From NCBI GenBank assembly GCA_028285485.1, contig JANQPC010000051.1, positions 49,734 through 113,733 on the forward strand: a DNA stretch of 64,000 bases. The letters are read 5' to 3'. The translations under genes and the position numbers were made by a program. The DNA comes from Paracoccaceae bacterium (GTDB taxonomy: Bacteria > Pseudomonadota > Alphaproteobacteria > Rhodobacterales > Rhodobacteraceae). Shown in pieces: positions 51,676 to 61,407 of this stretch; the stretch's first letter is position 1; every line of letters begins with the position of its first letter. The notes below the pieces were generated by a model that made no database searches, had not been told where the DNA came from, and was given only the letters and a program-made list of their open reading frames with translations.

Positions 51676-52128
51676 ATGCGCGCCGCCTCCGCCGATCTTC
51701 CCGAAACCGGGGATCGGGCGGTGGTTCACGGCACCTCCGTTTCCTTCGAACGCCGCGCGCTTTTGATCATCGGGCCCTCGGGCAGCGGCAAATCGGGGCT
51801 GGCGCTTGAGCTGATGGCCCATGGCGCCGGGCTCATCGCCGATGACCGCACGCTTTTGATCGCAGCGCCCGATGGCCCGCCCCGCGCCGCGGCGCCTGAG
51901 GCCATTCGCGGCCGGATCGAAGCGCGGGGGCTTGGCATCCTTGCCGCAACCCCGGCGCCGCCCGCGCCGCTCGCCGCGATCCTCGATCTTGGGCAGCGGG
52001 AAACCGAACGCCTGCCACCGCACCGTACCTGCCGCGTTCTGGGCCACGAAATCCAGCTTCTTCACAATGGCGACACGTCGCATTTCTCTGCCGCGATTTT
52101 GCAATATCTCAGGGGTGGATGGGGGTGA
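51676..52128 (+). CDS. hprK: HPr kinase/phosphorylase, short alphaproteobacterial form
   Basis: 150 residues from the ATG at 51676, about half the length of Gram-positive HprK because the N-terminal domain is absent, as usual in alphaproteobacteria. Walker A is GPSGSGKSGLAL (33-44); LIADDRTLL follows, corresponding to the catalytic Asp region. It phosphorylates a serine of HPr, encoded 1.3 kb downstream. It sits between chvG and rapZ. Confidence 0.88.
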   Translation: MRAASADLPETGDRAVVHGTSVSFERRALLIIGPSGSGKSGLALELMAHGAGLIADDRTLLIAAPDGPPRAAAPEAIRGRIEARGLGILAATPAPPAPLAAILDLGQRETERLPPHRTCRVLGHEIQLLHNGDTSHFSAAILQYLRGGWG

Positions 52129-52130
52129 CG

Positions 52131-53036
52131 ATGGCGGATGGGACGCAGCATCAGATCGTGCTCGTCACAGGGCCGTCCGGGGCAGGGCGGTCCACGGCGA
52201 TCAACGCGCTTGAAGACATGGGCTTCGAGGCGATCGATAACCTGCCGCTGCGGCTGCTGCCGCGGCTTCTCGATGGCCGGCCCCTTGAAAAGGCGCTGGC
52301 GCTGGGGCTTGACACCCGCAACCGCGATTTTGCCATCGATACGGTGCTCGATGCGATCGACGCGCTTGGAGCCGAGCCCAGCTATGACGCGCGCCTGCTC
52401 TACCTCGATTGCCGCGAGGAGGTGCTGCTGCGCAGGTTCTCCGAAACCCGCCGCCGCCATCCTTATGCCGATGGCGATGCTCCGGGCGACGCGGTGCAGC
52501 GCGAAGTGGCGCTTCTGAGGCCCCTACGAGAGAAGGCTGATGTGCTGATCGATACCTCCGAGCTCAGCCCCCATGAGCTACGCGCCTCGATCAACCGCTG
52601 GTTCGGGCGCGGCGGCGGGGAGGGGCTCTCGGTCTCTGTTCAATCCTTCTCCTACAAGCGCGGGCTGCCGCAGGAGCTTGATATCGCCTTCGATGTGCGT
52701 TTCCTCACCAACCCCCATTGGGTGGACGATCTGCGCCCGCTGACGGGATTGGATGCGCGCGTGAGCCAGTATGTGGAAAGTGACGCAGCGTTCGCCGGAT
52801 TTTTCGAAAGTCTCACCGCGCTTCTGCTATCGCTGCTGCCGCGCTACGCCTCGGAAGGCAAGGCGCATCTGACGATCGGGATCGGGTGCACCGGTGGCAA
52901 GCACCGCTCGGTCACAGTATCGGAAAAACTGATGAAAGCGCTTGCAGAGGCCGGGTGGCAAGTGTCTATCAGGCACCGGGAACTCGAACGGATGAGGCGC
53001 GAGGCCGGGCCGGAAGCGCGGGGGCGTGGGGTGTGA
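52131..53036 (+). CDS. rapZ: RNase adapter protein RapZ-like nucleotide-binding protein
   Basis: 301 residues from the ATG at 52131 (GGGGGTGA upstream; an ATG at 52119 inside the hprK end is a less likely start). The P-loop is GPSGAGRST (14-22), with the conserved DNLPLRLLP, SFSYKRGLPQELDIAFDVRFL and the C-terminal GCTGGKHRSV. In enterobacteria RapZ directs RNase E to a small RNA; in alphaproteobacteria it lies in this PTS-linked cluster and its role is less clear. Confidence 0.92.
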   Translation: MADGTQHQIVLVTGPSGAGRSTAINALEDMGFEAIDNLPLRLLPRLLDGRPLEKALALGLDTRNRDFAIDTVLDAIDALGAEPSYDARLLYLDCREEVLLRRFSETRRRHPYADGDAPGDAVQREVALLRPLREKADVLIDTSELSPHELRASINRWFGRGGGEGLSVSVQSFSYKRGLPQELDIAFDVRFLTNPHWVDDLRPLTGLDARVSQYVESDAAFAGFFESLTALLLSLLPRYASEGKAHLTIGIGCTGGKHRSVTVSEKLMKALAEAGWQVSIRHRELERMRREAGPEARGRGV

Positions 53037-53425
53037 TTGGTATCGTAATCGTCGCGCATGGCGGGCTCGCCGCCGAATACAAGGCGGCGGTGGAACATGT
53101 GGTGGGCCGGCAACCCGGGATCGAGGCCATTGCCATCGGCCCCGATGACGACCGTGCCGCGAAAGAGCGCGAGATTTGCGAGGCAGCGGATCGGGTGGAT
53201 GCCGGTCACGGCGTGGTGGTTGTTACCGACATGTTCGGGGGATCGCCCTCGAACCTTTCACTTCTGGCCTGCAGCCCGGCGAACCGGCGCATCCTTTACG
53301 GCGCAAACCTGCCGCTTCTGATCAAGCTTGCAAAATCGCGCGGCAAGCCCGTACCGGTGGCCGTAGAGGCCGCTACACGCGCCGGGCGCAAATATATCGA
53401 CAGCTTCAACGCTTCTGTGGAATAA
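53033..53425 (+). CDS. PTS IIA component, mannose/fructose type
   Basis: 130 residues from a GTG at 53033 overlapping the rapZ stop. The phospho-accepting His9 is in IVIVAHGGLA, and the PTS IIA-Man signature VVVTDMFGGSPSNLSL is clear. No matching membrane IIB/IIC genes are in the window, so with HprK and HPr it forms a regulatory rather than a transport PTS. Confidence 0.92.
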   Translation: MIGIVIVAHGGLAAEYKAAVEHVVGRQPGIEAIAIGPDDDRAAKEREICEAADRVDAGHGVVVVTDMFGGSPSNLSLLACSPANRRILYGANLPLLIKLAKSRGKPVPVAVEAATRAGRKYIDSFNASVE

Positions 53426-53431
53426 TCGGGC

Positions 53432-53710
53432 ATGGCGGAAAGCGTGCGGCGCAGCCTGCAGATCATCAATGAAAAGGGCCTTCATGCCCGCGCCTCGGCC
53501 AAGCTCGTGGAAGTTGTCGAAGCGCATGCTGCCGAGGCGGACGTATCGAAAGACGGGCTGACGGCATCGGGCGACAGCATCATGGGGCTGCTGATGCTTG
53601 CGGCGTCCAAAGGAACATCGATAGAGGTGGAAACGCGGGGCGCTGATGCGGCGATCCTCGCCGATGCGCTTGAAGCGCTCGTTGCAAACCGCTTTGGCGA
53701 GGACTACTGA
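53432..53710 (+). CDS. Phosphocarrier protein HPr
   Basis: 92 residues. His18 in GLHARASAK receives phosphate from enzyme I, and Ser49 in SGDSIMGLL is the site used by HPr kinase. It lies 6 bases after the IIA gene. It relays phosphoryl groups in the regulatory PTS; enzyme I is not in the window. Confidence 0.94.
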   Translation: MAESVRRSLQIINEKGLHARASAKLVEVVEAHAAEADVSKDGLTASGDSIMGLLMLAASKGTSIEVETRGADAAILADALEALVANRFGEDY

Positions 53711-53743
53711 GGCGCATATGCCGAAGGATGCAGGGCAGACGAC

Positions 53744-54613
53744 GTGGTAAATTCCCTTCAAGACACGCCCACGCTGCACGGCCGCAGCGATTATGTTCCG
53801 TATGACATACGGAAGCTGTCTTACGCCAATACCTTCCACAATCCCTACCAGGCCAACGTGATCCGCACGATGGAATGGTTAACGGGCAAGCTTCGGCTCC
53901 TGCGCCTGATCCGGAAATATGAGCGCGAGGGCGTGATCCCGGGCCAGGGCTTCTGGGCGCCCGCGCTGCGGATCATGGGGATATCGCTGGATACGCCGCC
54001 TGATGAGATCGCCCGCATCCCCGCCACGGGCCCGGTAATCATCGTGGCCAACCATCCCCATGGGCTGGTGGATGGCATGGTGCTGGCCGAACTCGTGGGC
54101 CGGGTGCGGGAAGATTACAAGATCCTCACCCGCTCCCTGCTAACCGGGGTGGATGAGATCAAGCAATTCATGATCCCCGTGGCCTTTCCCCATGAAGAGG
54201 ATGCGGTGCGCCAGAACCTGGAGATGCGAAAGCGCTCCATGGCCCATCTGGCCGATGGCGGCGTGGTGGTGCTCTTCCCCTCGGGCGTGGTGGCGGCGTC
54301 GGAGACGCTTTTTGGCCCGGCGATTGAGGCCGAGTGGAACCCGTTTACCGCCAAGATGATCCAGCGCAGCCAGGCCCAGGTCGTGCCGATCCGGTTCTCG
54401 GGGCAGAATTCGCGCTGGTATCTGATGGCCAACCGGATCTCGGCCACTCTGCGCCAGGGGCTCTTGCTGCACGAAGTGGTGCATGCGCTCAACAAGCCCC
54501 AGCGCCCCGTTGTGGGTGCCCCGATCGCACAAGACGAGATCGATAAGTGGAAGGGCAACCCGCGCGGCTTTATGGCCTGGCTGCGGGAACGCACGCTGTC
54601 GCTAACGCCCTGA
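53744..54613 (+). CDS. 1-acyl-glycerol-3-phosphate acyltransferase-like protein
   Basis: 289 residues from a GTG at 53744. The acyltransferase motif I His-x4-Asp is present in VANHPHGLVDGMV, and VVVLFPSGVVAASE resembles the FPEG motif III. The remainder is that of lysophospholipid acyltransferase family proteins. It may transfer fatty acyl groups to lysophosphatidic acid or to ornithine-lipid precursors. It ends the cluster and is convergent with the next gene. Confidence 0.83.
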   Translation: MVNSLQDTPTLHGRSDYVPYDIRKLSYANTFHNPYQANVIRTMEWLTGKLRLLRLIRKYEREGVIPGQGFWAPALRIMGISLDTPPDEIARIPATGPVIIVANHPHGLVDGMVLAELVGRVREDYKILTRSLLTGVDEIKQFMIPVAFPHEEDAVRQNLEMRKRSMAHLADGGVVVLFPSGVVAASETLFGPAIEAEWNPFTAKMIQRSQAQVVPIRFSGQNSRWYLMANRISATLRQGLLLHEVVHALNKPQRPVVGAPIAQDEIDKWKGNPRGFMAWLRERTLSLTP

Positions 54614-54686
54614 GGCGCCCCTAAGCTGGATCGAGGCGGCCCGCCTCTGGCGCTGTGCCGCGCAGGATTTTCGACGGGTGCGCGAG

Positions 54687-55562
54687 TTACCGCGTCGGAA
54701 CCGGAACCTCGCCGCGGTAATCGTAGAAGCCGCGCTCGGTCTTCCGCCCCAGCCAACCGGCTTCCACGTATTTCGTCAGAAGCGGGCAGGGGCGGTATTT
54801 GGTATCGGCCAGCCCGTCATGAAGCACGTTCATGATCGCCAGGCACGTATCGAGCCCGATGAAATCGGCAAGCTCCAGCGGCCCCATGGGATGGTTGGTG
54901 CCAAGCTTCATCGCGCTGTCGATGGAACTCACCGATCCCACGCCCTCATAAAGCGTGTAGACGGCTTCGTTGATCATCGGCATCAGGATGCGGTTCACGA
55001 TGAAGGCGGGGAAATCCTCTGCACTGGCCGCCGTCTTGCCGAGATTCTCGACCACTTCCTTGAGCGCCGAATAGGTCGCGTCATCAGTGGCGATCCCGCG
55101 GATCAGCTCCACAAGCTGCATCACCGGCACCGGGTTCATGAAGTGAAAGCCCATGAACTTTTCCGGCCGGTCCGTGCGCGAGGCAAGCCGCGTGATCGAG
55201 ATCGACGAGGTGTTCGAGGTCAGGATCGTCTCCGGCTTCAGATGCGGCACCAGATCCTCGAAGATCGCTTGCTTGATCGTTTCCCGCTCCGTCGCCGCCT
55301 CGATCACCAGATCGGTGCGGCCCAGATCGGTTAGCTTCGGGGTGGTGGCGATGCGGGAAAGCGCGGCGTTCCGATCCTCTTCCCCGATCTTGCCGCGGCT
55401 CACCTGCCGCCCCAGATTGGCGGCGATAACCTCAAGCGCGCGTTCCAGCGCCTCTTCGCTGATATCGGTCAGCAGCACATCATAGCCCGCCGCGGCAAAG
55501 ACATGGGCAATGCCGTTGCCCATCTGGCCCGCGCCCACCACTCCGACCGTTTCGATCGCCAT
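54687..55562 (-). CDS. 3-hydroxybutyryl-CoA dehydrogenase
   Basis: 291 residues from the ATG at 55562 with AGGTGGGG upstream. The NAD site is VGVVGAGQMGNGIAHV, and the signature HFMNPVPVMQLVELI contains the catalytic His; the C-terminal NHPMGPLELADFIGLD is the substrate region. It interconverts acetoacetyl-CoA and 3-hydroxybutyryl-CoA in butyrate or polyhydroxybutyrate metabolism. The ETF genes on the same strand upstream are in keeping with beta-oxidation. Confidence 0.95.
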   Translation of the reverse strand: MAIETVGVVGAGQMGNGIAHVFAAAGYDVLLTDISEEALERALEVIAANLGRQVSRGKIGEEDRNAALSRIATTPKLTDLGRTDLVIEAATERETIKQAIFEDLVPHLKPETILTSNTSSISITRLASRTDRPEKFMGFHFMNPVPVMQLVELIRGIATDDATYSALKEVVENLGKTAASAEDFPAFIVNRILMPMINEAVYTLYEGVGSVSSIDSAMKLGTNHPMGPLELADFIGLDTCLAIMNVLHDGLADTKYRPCPLLTKYVEAGWLGRKTERGFYDYRGEVPVPTR

Positions 55563-55631
55563 AGATTGCCCCACCTGCCTGAAGTTTCGCCCTGTTTTGC
55601 GCCGCGTCGGGGCAGGGCGCAAGGGCGATTG

Positions 55632-56525
55632 ATGTCACATCGGCACCCGTTAGGGCTTTGGAAAGGGCTTCCTGAAAGGGTGCTGGCGAGGGAATTCCAG
55701 GGGTGGAACATGACCTATGAGATGATCGCCGATTGCGCGATTGACTATCGGCGTTGCCGCTACGGCTCGTCGAAACTGCAGTTTCGCGGCCCGCCGGCGG
55801 ATGTATCGCAGCCTTTCATCGCCTTTCTGGGCGGAACCGAAACCTTCGGGCGCTTCGTGCCGCGCCCGTTTCCCACGCTCGTGGGGCAGCAGACGGGCGT
55901 TACCACGCTCAATCTCGGCTTCCCTTCTGGCGGGGTGGACGTTTTCAATGAAGATGCTTCTGTTTTGGAACTGGCGCGCCGGGCAGAGCTGCGGGTGGTG
56001 CAGGTTTTCGGGGCGCAGAACCTTTCCAACCGGCTCTACCAAGTGCATCCGCGCCGCAATGACCGGTTCGTGCGGCCCTCGCGCCATCTGCGCGTGCTTT
56101 TCGAGGATGTCGATCTGACGGATGTGCATTTTACCGGCCATCTGCTTTCGAAGCTTCGGGCGCAGGCCGAAGATCGCTTCGATCTTGTGGCCGACGATCT
56201 GCGCGTGGCCTGGCAGGCGCGGATGGAGGCGCTGATCGAGCGGATCGGCACCCCCACGATCCTGCTCTGGCTCTCCACCCGCCGGCCGGATGACAGTGAC
56301 CGGGCGGGCACGGATGCGCCGCTCTTTGTTAGCCGGTCCATGCTGGATGCGCTGCAGCGGCCTGGCGTAACGGTGACGGAGGTATTTCTCGATCCCGCCG
56401 CACTGCGGGAAACCGATGGCATGGTGTTCGGCGATTTCGATATCGGGGCGGCGCAGGGGCTGCCGGGCCCGGCCCAGCACCACGAAATCGCGGATCGCGT
56501 AATAGCCGATCTGCCGCGGGGGTAG
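55632..56525 (+). CDS. DUF6473 family protein
   Basis: 297 residues from the ATG at 55632, divergent from the dehydrogenase gene. It contains YEMIADCAIDYRRCRYGSSK, FIAFLGGTETFGRFVPRPFP, LNLGFPSGGVDVF and FGAQNLSNRLYQVHPRRND, features I recall from DUF6473 proteins, which are common in Rhodobacteraceae. A sulfotransferase- or kinase-like active site is not visible. No signal peptide. Function unknown. Confidence 0.75.
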   Translation: MSHRHPLGLWKGLPERVLAREFQGWNMTYEMIADCAIDYRRCRYGSSKLQFRGPPADVSQPFIAFLGGTETFGRFVPRPFPTLVGQQTGVTTLNLGFPSGGVDVFNEDASVLELARRAELRVVQVFGAQNLSNRLYQVHPRRNDRFVRPSRHLRVLFEDVDLTDVHFTGHLLSKLRAQAEDRFDLVADDLRVAWQARMEALIERIGTPTILLWLSTRRPDDSDRAGTDAPLFVSRSMLDALQRPGVTVTEVFLDPAALRETDGMVFGDFDIGAAQGLPGPAQHHEIADRVIADLPRG

Positions 56526-56660
56526 GGCCGCCGCCTGCGCCGCGGAACCGGAGCTATTCCCGTGTTGCGCGCGGGCCCGTCGGCGGCGCGGCGGGCCAAT
56601 CGGCCCCTCGGCCCATGCCCCACCGCAGCCTGCTTTACCCCGGCTGAGCTGAGGGCCGGA

Positions 56661-57590
56661 TCAATCCAGCTTTTCGATCAGCTCCGGAACGGCGGTGAAA
56701 AGATCGGCCACAAGCCCGTAATCGGCCACCTGGAAGATCGGCGCCTCTTCATCCTTGTTGATCGCCACGATCACCTTGCTGTCTTTCATCCCCGCCAGAT
56801 GCTGGATCGCGCCGGAGATGCCCACCGCGATGTATAGCTCGGGCGCCACCACCTTGCCTGTCTGCCCAACCTGCCAATCGTTTGGCGCATAGCCACTGTC
56901 AACGGCGGCGCGCGAGGCGCCTACGGCGGCGCCCAGCGTATCGGCGAGCTTCTCGATCAGCGCGAAATCGTCTTCCGAACCCACGCCGCGGCCACCGGAA
57001 ACAACGATGCCCGCCGAGGTCAGTTCCGGCCTGTCGGTCTCGGCCACCTTGTCTTCCACCCATTCGGACAGGCCGGGATTGCCAGCAGCCGAGATCGCCT
57101 CCACCGGCGCGCTGCCGCCGGTGCCTGCGGCATCGAAGGTGGAGGTGCGGATCGAGACGACTTTCTTCGCATCACCCGATTGCACCGTCTGGATCGCATT
57201 GCCCGCATAGATCGGGCGCTCGAAGGTGCTGCCATCCACGATGCCGGAGACATCGGAGATCACCATCACATCAAGAAGCGCCGCTACACGCGGCAGGATG
57301 TTCTTCGCATCCGTCGTGGCCGGCGCAATGATGTGTTCGTAATCGCCTGCAAGCGAAACGATCAGCGCCGCCGTCGGCTCTGCCAAACGGTGGCCCAGGG
57401 CGGGATCTTCGGCGACAAGCACCTTGGCGACCCCCTCGATCTTCGCCGCCTCATCGCCCGCAGCCGCCGCCGAGGCCCCGGCGCACAGTACTGTCACATC
57501 GCCAAGCGCCGCGCCCGCGGCCACGGCCTTCGAGGTTGCATCGAGGTTCAGCGCACCATCGCTGACCTCGGCCAGAAGGAGAACGGCCAT
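56661..57590 (-). CDS. etfA: Electron transfer flavoprotein alpha subunit
   Basis: 309 residues. The C-terminal FAD-binding domain is marked by [19 protein letters not shown] and [29 protein letters not shown] starts it. It shares FAD and electrons with the beta subunit, carrying electrons from acyl-CoA dehydrogenases to the quinone pool. Its start overlaps the beta stop by one base. Confidence 0.96.
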   Translation of the reverse strand: MAVLLLAEVSDGALNLDATSKAVAAGAALGDVTVLCAGASAAAAGDEAAKIEGVAKVLVAEDPALGHRLAEPTAALIVSLAGDYEHIIAPATTDAKNILPRVAALLDVMVISDVSGIVDGSTFERPIYAGNAIQTVQSGDAKKVVSIRTSTFDAAGTGGSAPVEAISAAGNPGLSEWVEDKVAETDRPELTSAGIVVSGGRGVGSEDDFALIEKLADTLGAAVGASRAAVDSGYAPNDWQVGQTGKVVAPELYIAVGISGAIQHLAGMKDSKVIVAINKDEEAPIFQVADYGLVADLFTAVPELIEKLD

Positions 57591-58351
57591 TAGAGCACCC
57601 CCGCTTCATCTTTGAGTTTCGTCACTAGCTCGTCGACCGAACCCACCATCTCGCCGGCCTTGCGCGCCGAGGGCTCTTCGGTCTTCGTCACCGTCAGCCG
57701 CGGGGTCACATCCACGCCGAAATCGGCGGGCGTTTTCTCGTCCAGCGGCTTCTTCTTGGCCTTCATGATGTTCGGCAGCGAGGCATAGCGCGGCTCGTTC
57801 AGCCGCAGATCCACCGTGACGATCGCGGGCATCTGCACCTTCACGGTTTGCAGCCCGCCATCCACCTCGCGGGTAACAAGCGCATGATCGCCCTCAACAT
57901 CCACGTTGGACGCAAAAGTGGCCTGGGCCCAGCCCATAAGCGCCGCCGTCATCTGGCCCGTGGCGTTCATATCGTTGTCGATCGCCTGCTTGCCCATCAG
58001 AACAAGGCCCGGCTGCTCTTCATCGATCACCGCCTTGATGAGCTTGGCCACCGCAAGCGGCTCTATATCGGTATGCACGTCATCGGCGGCCACGATCAGG
58101 ATCGCGCGATCCGCGCCCATAGCAAGGGCGGTGCGAAGCGTTTCCTGCGCCTGTTTCACGCCGATTGAGACGGCGATCACCTCCTCGGCCTTGCCCGCTT
58201 CGCGCAGGCGGATCGCCTCTTCCACCGCGATCTCGTCAAAGGGGTTCATCGACATTTTGACGTTGGCGAGATCCACGCCGCTGCCATCGGCCTTGACGCG
58301 AACCTTCACGTTGTAATCGATCACGCGCTTTACCGGCACGAGAACCTTCAT
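57590..58351 (-). CDS. etfB: Electron transfer flavoprotein beta subunit
   Basis: 253 residues from the ATG at 58351 ([20 protein letters not shown]). The signature [20 protein letters not shown] and [17 protein letters not shown] are typical. It binds AMP and joins the alpha subunit. An earlier Met five residues upstream is less likely because the family starts at MKVLV. Confidence 0.96.
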   Translation of the reverse strand: MKVLVPVKRVIDYNVKVRVKADGSGVDLANVKMSMNPFDEIAVEEAIRLREAGKAEEVIAVSIGVKQAQETLRTALAMGADRAILIVAADDVHTDIEPLAVAKLIKAVIDEEQPGLVLMGKQAIDNDMNATGQMTAALMGWAQATFASNVDVEGDHALVTREVDGGLQTVKVQMPAIVTVDLRLNEPRYASLPNIMKAKKKPLDEKTPADFGVDVTPRLTVTKTEEPSARKAGEMVGSVDELVTKLKDEAGVL

Positions 58352-58476
58352 GGCGCAATTCTCCATCGCTTCTGGGGGCAGGGGCGCCCCGGGTTGCGAG
58401 ACGATCTATCGCGCGGGCGCGCGCCGCAACAGTGCAAAATCGACGCGGAATGGTCTGCTGACGCCGCGTTGGGCCA

Positions 58477-59130
58477 TTAAAGCCCGGCGTGGCCCGCCAG
58501 TTCCACCATGATCGCGGCGTAGCACACGCCCGTGGCCGCCAGAACGAAGAGGTGCCAGATCGTGTTGTGGAAGGGCAGCCGTTCCCAAAGCAGGAAGATC
58601 ACGCCGAAGGTGTAGAGCAGCCCGCCAGTGAGCAACAGCACGAACCCCGCCGTGCTGAGCCCCGCTACAAGCGGGCCGCCGCCCACGGCGCCCGCCCAGC
58701 CGAGCCCAAGATAAAGCGTAAGGCTGGCCAGCCGCACAGGGCCCGGGGAGAGCAGGATCAGTAGCGTGCCGATGGCAGCGGTGATCCAGATGGCGGCCAG
58801 AAACAGCCCCGAGGCGCCGGTTAACGCGATGAAAGGCGTGTAAGTTCCTGCAATCTTGAGATAAATCGCCGATTGATCGATCCGTCGCAGGAGATCGCGC
58901 CAGGATGGGCGAACGACCATGTTGTAAAGCGCCGAGCAGGAGAGCATGGCGATCAGGCAGAGCCCGTAGATGACGGATGCGGTTATCACGCTCGCATCGC
59001 CGAACCAGACGGCGGCGAGGGTGATCATGACCGGCGCGGCGATCAGCGCCGCCACGATCCCGGTGATGTGCACGACAGCGTCCGAGATATACTCGGCGCG
59101 GGTGTAAATCATTGCAGCCTTGGCCGCCAT
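58477..59130 (-). CDS. Hemolysin III family (PAQR-type) membrane protein
   Basis: 217 residues from the ATG at 59130, chosen because GGGAAAGGG is best spaced from it. Seven membrane spans; the start YTRAEYISDAVVHITGIVAA, the SALYNMVVRPSW segment and FHNTIWHLFVLAATGVCYAA carry the metal-binding residues of the PAQR fold. Members are hydrolase-like membrane proteins linked to membrane fluidity; the original hemolysin name is misleading. Confidence 0.9.
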   Translation of the reverse strand: MAAKAAMIYTRAEYISDAVVHITGIVAALIAAPVMITLAAVWFGDASVITASVIYGLCLIAMLSCSALYNMVVRPSWRDLLRRIDQSAIYLKIAGTYTPFIALTGASGLFLAAIWITAAIGTLLILLSPGPVRLASLTLYLGLGWAGAVGGGPLVAGLSTAGFVLLLTGGLLYTFGVIFLLWERLPFHNTIWHLFVLAATGVCYAAIMVELAGHAGL

Positions 59131-59273
59131 CCGCATCCCTTTCCCAGCCGTCCCCCGGAGACCGAGCCTATCGCAGGCGGCGCAAAACGCAAAATCACCC
59201 GGGCGTGGGGATGCGCGCAGGGCCGTTTTGTGATTTGAGGCGCCGTTCGACCCCTAGGCTGCATGGTGGTGAT

Positions 59274-59630
59274 ATGATGTCTGGCACCCCGGAAACGGTA
59301 ACGCTCTGGCGGCCCGTGGGCCCCAAAGAACTTGCGCTGATCGAAGCCACCGGCATGGCGGGCTTTCCGCCGCGCCTGCCCGAGCAACCGATCTTCTACC
59401 CCGTCTTGACCGAAGATTACGCGGTCAAGATCGCCCGCGACTGGAATGTAAAGGCGAGTGGTTCGGGGTTTGTGACGCGCTTCGAGGTGCTGAAATCGTA
59501 CCTCGATCAGTATGAGGTGCAGGAAGCCGGTGGGCGCGCGCATCTTGAATACTGGATCCCGGCGGAGGAGATCGATGCTTTCAACGCCGCGATCGTTGGC
59601 AAAATCGAGGTTGTGCGGCAGTTTCGGTGA
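59274..59630 (+). CDS. Conserved hypothetical protein (118 residues)
   Basis: Starts at the ATG at 59274 (a second ATG follows directly). The protein reads TLWRPVGPKELALIEATGM, AGFPPRLPEQPIFYPVLTED, YAVKIARDWNVKASGSGFVT, and YWIPAEEIDAFNAAIVGKIE in successive segments, compact and soluble. Homologues in this group are often labelled ADP-ribosylation/crystallin J1, but I see no ADP-ribosyl hydrolase motif. It is divergent from the hemolysin III gene. Function unknown. Confidence 0.8.
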   Translation: MMSGTPETVTLWRPVGPKELALIEATGMAGFPPRLPEQPIFYPVLTEDYAVKIARDWNVKASGSGFVTRFEVLKSYLDQYEVQEAGGRAHLEYWIPAEEIDAFNAAIVGKIEVVRQFR

Positions 59631-59678
59631 GGGGCTGCTGAGACGGGCAGGACTGCCGGGATTGACGAAGGTATCCGG

Positions 59679-60251
59679 CTAACGGTTCGCCCCCGGCACC
59701 CAGAGCACATCCGCCTTGCCGTCATCATTGGCGATGCGGGCGGCCACGAACATCCAATCCGAGAGCCGGTTGAGATATTTCACCGCCGCAGGGTTGACCG
59801 ATTCCATCGTGGCCAGTTCCACCGTCAGCCGCTCCGCCCGCCGGGTGACCGTGCGGCAGAGGTGCAGGTGAGCGGAAAGGGCCGAACCGCCGGGCAGGAT
59901 GAAGCTGCGCAACGGCTCAAGGGCTGTGTTCATCGCGTCGATCTCCGCCTCAAGGCGGCTCACTTGGGCATCGGCCACGCGCAGGGGCGGGTATTCGGCC
60001 TCCGCATCCTTCTCCATATCCGGCGTGCAGAGATCGGCACCGAGATCGAACATGTCGTTCTGAATCGCAGCGAGCTGTGCATCGAGCGCGCCCTCGGCGT
60101 GAAGCCGCGCCATGCCGATCGTGGCATTGGCTTCGTCTACCGTGCCATAGGCCGTCACGCGCATCGCATGTTTGGCCACCCGCGCGCCGTTGCCCAAAGC
60201 CGTTTCCCCGGCATCGCCGGTTTTCGTGTAGATCTTCGATAGAACAACCAT
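59679..60251 (-). CDS. Cob(I)yrinic acid a,c-diamide adenosyltransferase (PduO type)
   Basis: 190 residues. The ATP site is KIYTKTGDAGETALGNGARV, YGTVDEANATIGMAR follows, and the C-terminal helices CRTVTRRAERLTVELA and YLNRLSDWMFVAARIAN are the PduO signature. It makes adenosylcobalamin. The gene starts 2 bases after the small membrane protein stop, so they are co-transcribed. Confidence 0.94.
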   Translation of the reverse strand: MVVLSKIYTKTGDAGETALGNGARVAKHAMRVTAYGTVDEANATIGMARLHAEGALDAQLAAIQNDMFDLGADLCTPDMEKDAEAEYPPLRVADAQVSRLEAEIDAMNTALEPLRSFILPGGSALSAHLHLCRTVTRRAERLTVELATMESVNPAAVKYLNRLSDWMFVAARIANDDGKADVLWVPGANR

Positions 60252-60253
60252 GG

Positions 60254-60457
60254 CTAGCTCCCCCGCTGCCGCAACACCACAAACACCAGCACCAGCGCCA
60301 CCGCAACCGCTTGAGCATAAAGCCGGTAGCGCATGAGTTTATTGGCGTTTTTGCGATTGAACTCCCCGCCCTTGCCGAAGCCGCCAATCCCCACGGCGAG
60401 GATGCCGAGCACGATCAGCACGGCGATGATCACAAGCGTCAGAAGCGGGTCGGACAT
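60254..60457 (-). CDS. Small twin-transmembrane protein (HIG1 type)
   Basis: 67 residues with two membrane spans (LLTLVIIAVLIVLGILAVGI and LYAQAVAVALVLVFVVL) separated by a charged loop GKGGEFNRKNANKLMRYRL. The loop resembles the HIG1 domain family, which in alphaproteobacteria associates with respiratory complexes. It precedes the cobalamin transferase gene, as in relatives. Confidence 0.85.
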   Translation of the reverse strand: MSDPLLTLVIIAVLIVLGILAVGIGGFGKGGEFNRKNANKLMRYRLYAQAVAVALVLVFVVLRQRGS

Positions 60458-60517
60458 GGGCGTTCCTTTCGTTCCCGGGCCATGTAGCGGAGCGTTGAGA
60501 AAAAGCGAAGGGCCCGC

Positions 60518-61351
60518 TTACGCCTTGCGCAGGATCGCGTCGAGCGCGCGGGTGGGCAGCGCCCGGCGGAGCGCGCCCATGAGGTAGGTGGGCGTGGTCA
60601 CGTAGTAGCGCGCCCGGGGGCGGGGGCTTTCCAGCGCATGGGCCAGTTTCTTCGTTACCGCTTCGGCGGGCAGTTCGAAGGGATCGGGCGTTCCGGCATC
60701 CTTGTAGAGGCGCTTGAGAAGCGTGGCGCGGTATTGCTCGGCGCGCGGCGAGCCCTCCACATCGATCCAGCGCTCGAAATGCGGAATCGAGTTTTGCCGA
60801 ATCTTCGAAGTCACCGGCCCGGGCTCGATCAAGATCACATGGATGCCGGTATCTGCCATCTCGATCCTGAGCGTATCGGTGAGCCCCTCCAGCGCGAACT
60901 TGGTGGCCACATAGGCGCCGCGCCAGGGCAGGGTGACAAGGCCCAGAACGGAGGAGTTCTGCACGATCCGCCCCGCCCCTCGGGCCCGCATCACGGGGAT
61001 CACGCGGCGTGTCAGCTCGTGCCAGCCGAAGACATTCGCCTCAAAGATCTGGCGCAGCGCTCCCGTCGGCAGATCCTCCACCGCGCCGGGGATCGCGTAG
61101 GCACCGTTGTTGAAAAGCGCATCGAGCTGCCCGCCACTGGCGCCCAGCACCTCCGCCACACCGCGTTCGATCGTGCTTGGGTCTTCGTAATCGATCCGCG
61201 GGCTTTCAAACCCCTCTGCTTTCAGCCGCTCGCAATCATCCGCCTTGCGGCAGGCGGCAAACACGCGCCAGCCGCGCGCCTTCATGCCATGGGCCGCATC
61301 ATAGCCGATGCCCGACGAGCACCCGGTGATCAGAAGCGTGCGCTCGCCCAT
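60518..61351 (-). CDS. Short-chain dehydrogenase/reductase
   Basis: 277 residues. [20 protein letters not shown] is the cofactor site, [10 protein letters not shown] the NAG-like motif, [11 protein letters not shown] gives the Ser, and [16 protein letters not shown] the Tyr-x3-Lys. It belongs to the classical SDRs, but the substrate is unknown. It is divergent from parC. Confidence 0.92.
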   Translation of the reverse strand: MGERTLLITGCSSGIGYDAAHGMKARGWRVFAACRKADDCERLKAEGFESPRIDYEDPSTIERGVAEVLGASGGQLDALFNNGAYAIPGAVEDLPTGALRQIFEANVFGWHELTRRVIPVMRARGAGRIVQNSSVLGLVTLPWRGAYVATKFALEGLTDTLRIEMADTGIHVILIEPGPVTSKIRQNSIPHFERWIDVEGSPRAEQYRATLLKRLYKDAGTPDPFELPAEAVTKKLAHALESPRPRARYYVTTPTYLMGALRRALPTRALDAILRKA

Positions 61352-61407
61352 CTGCCTGCCTCATGAATGCTCTGGACGCTGAATCGCGCCCCGTTTACAC
61401 CAAGCCC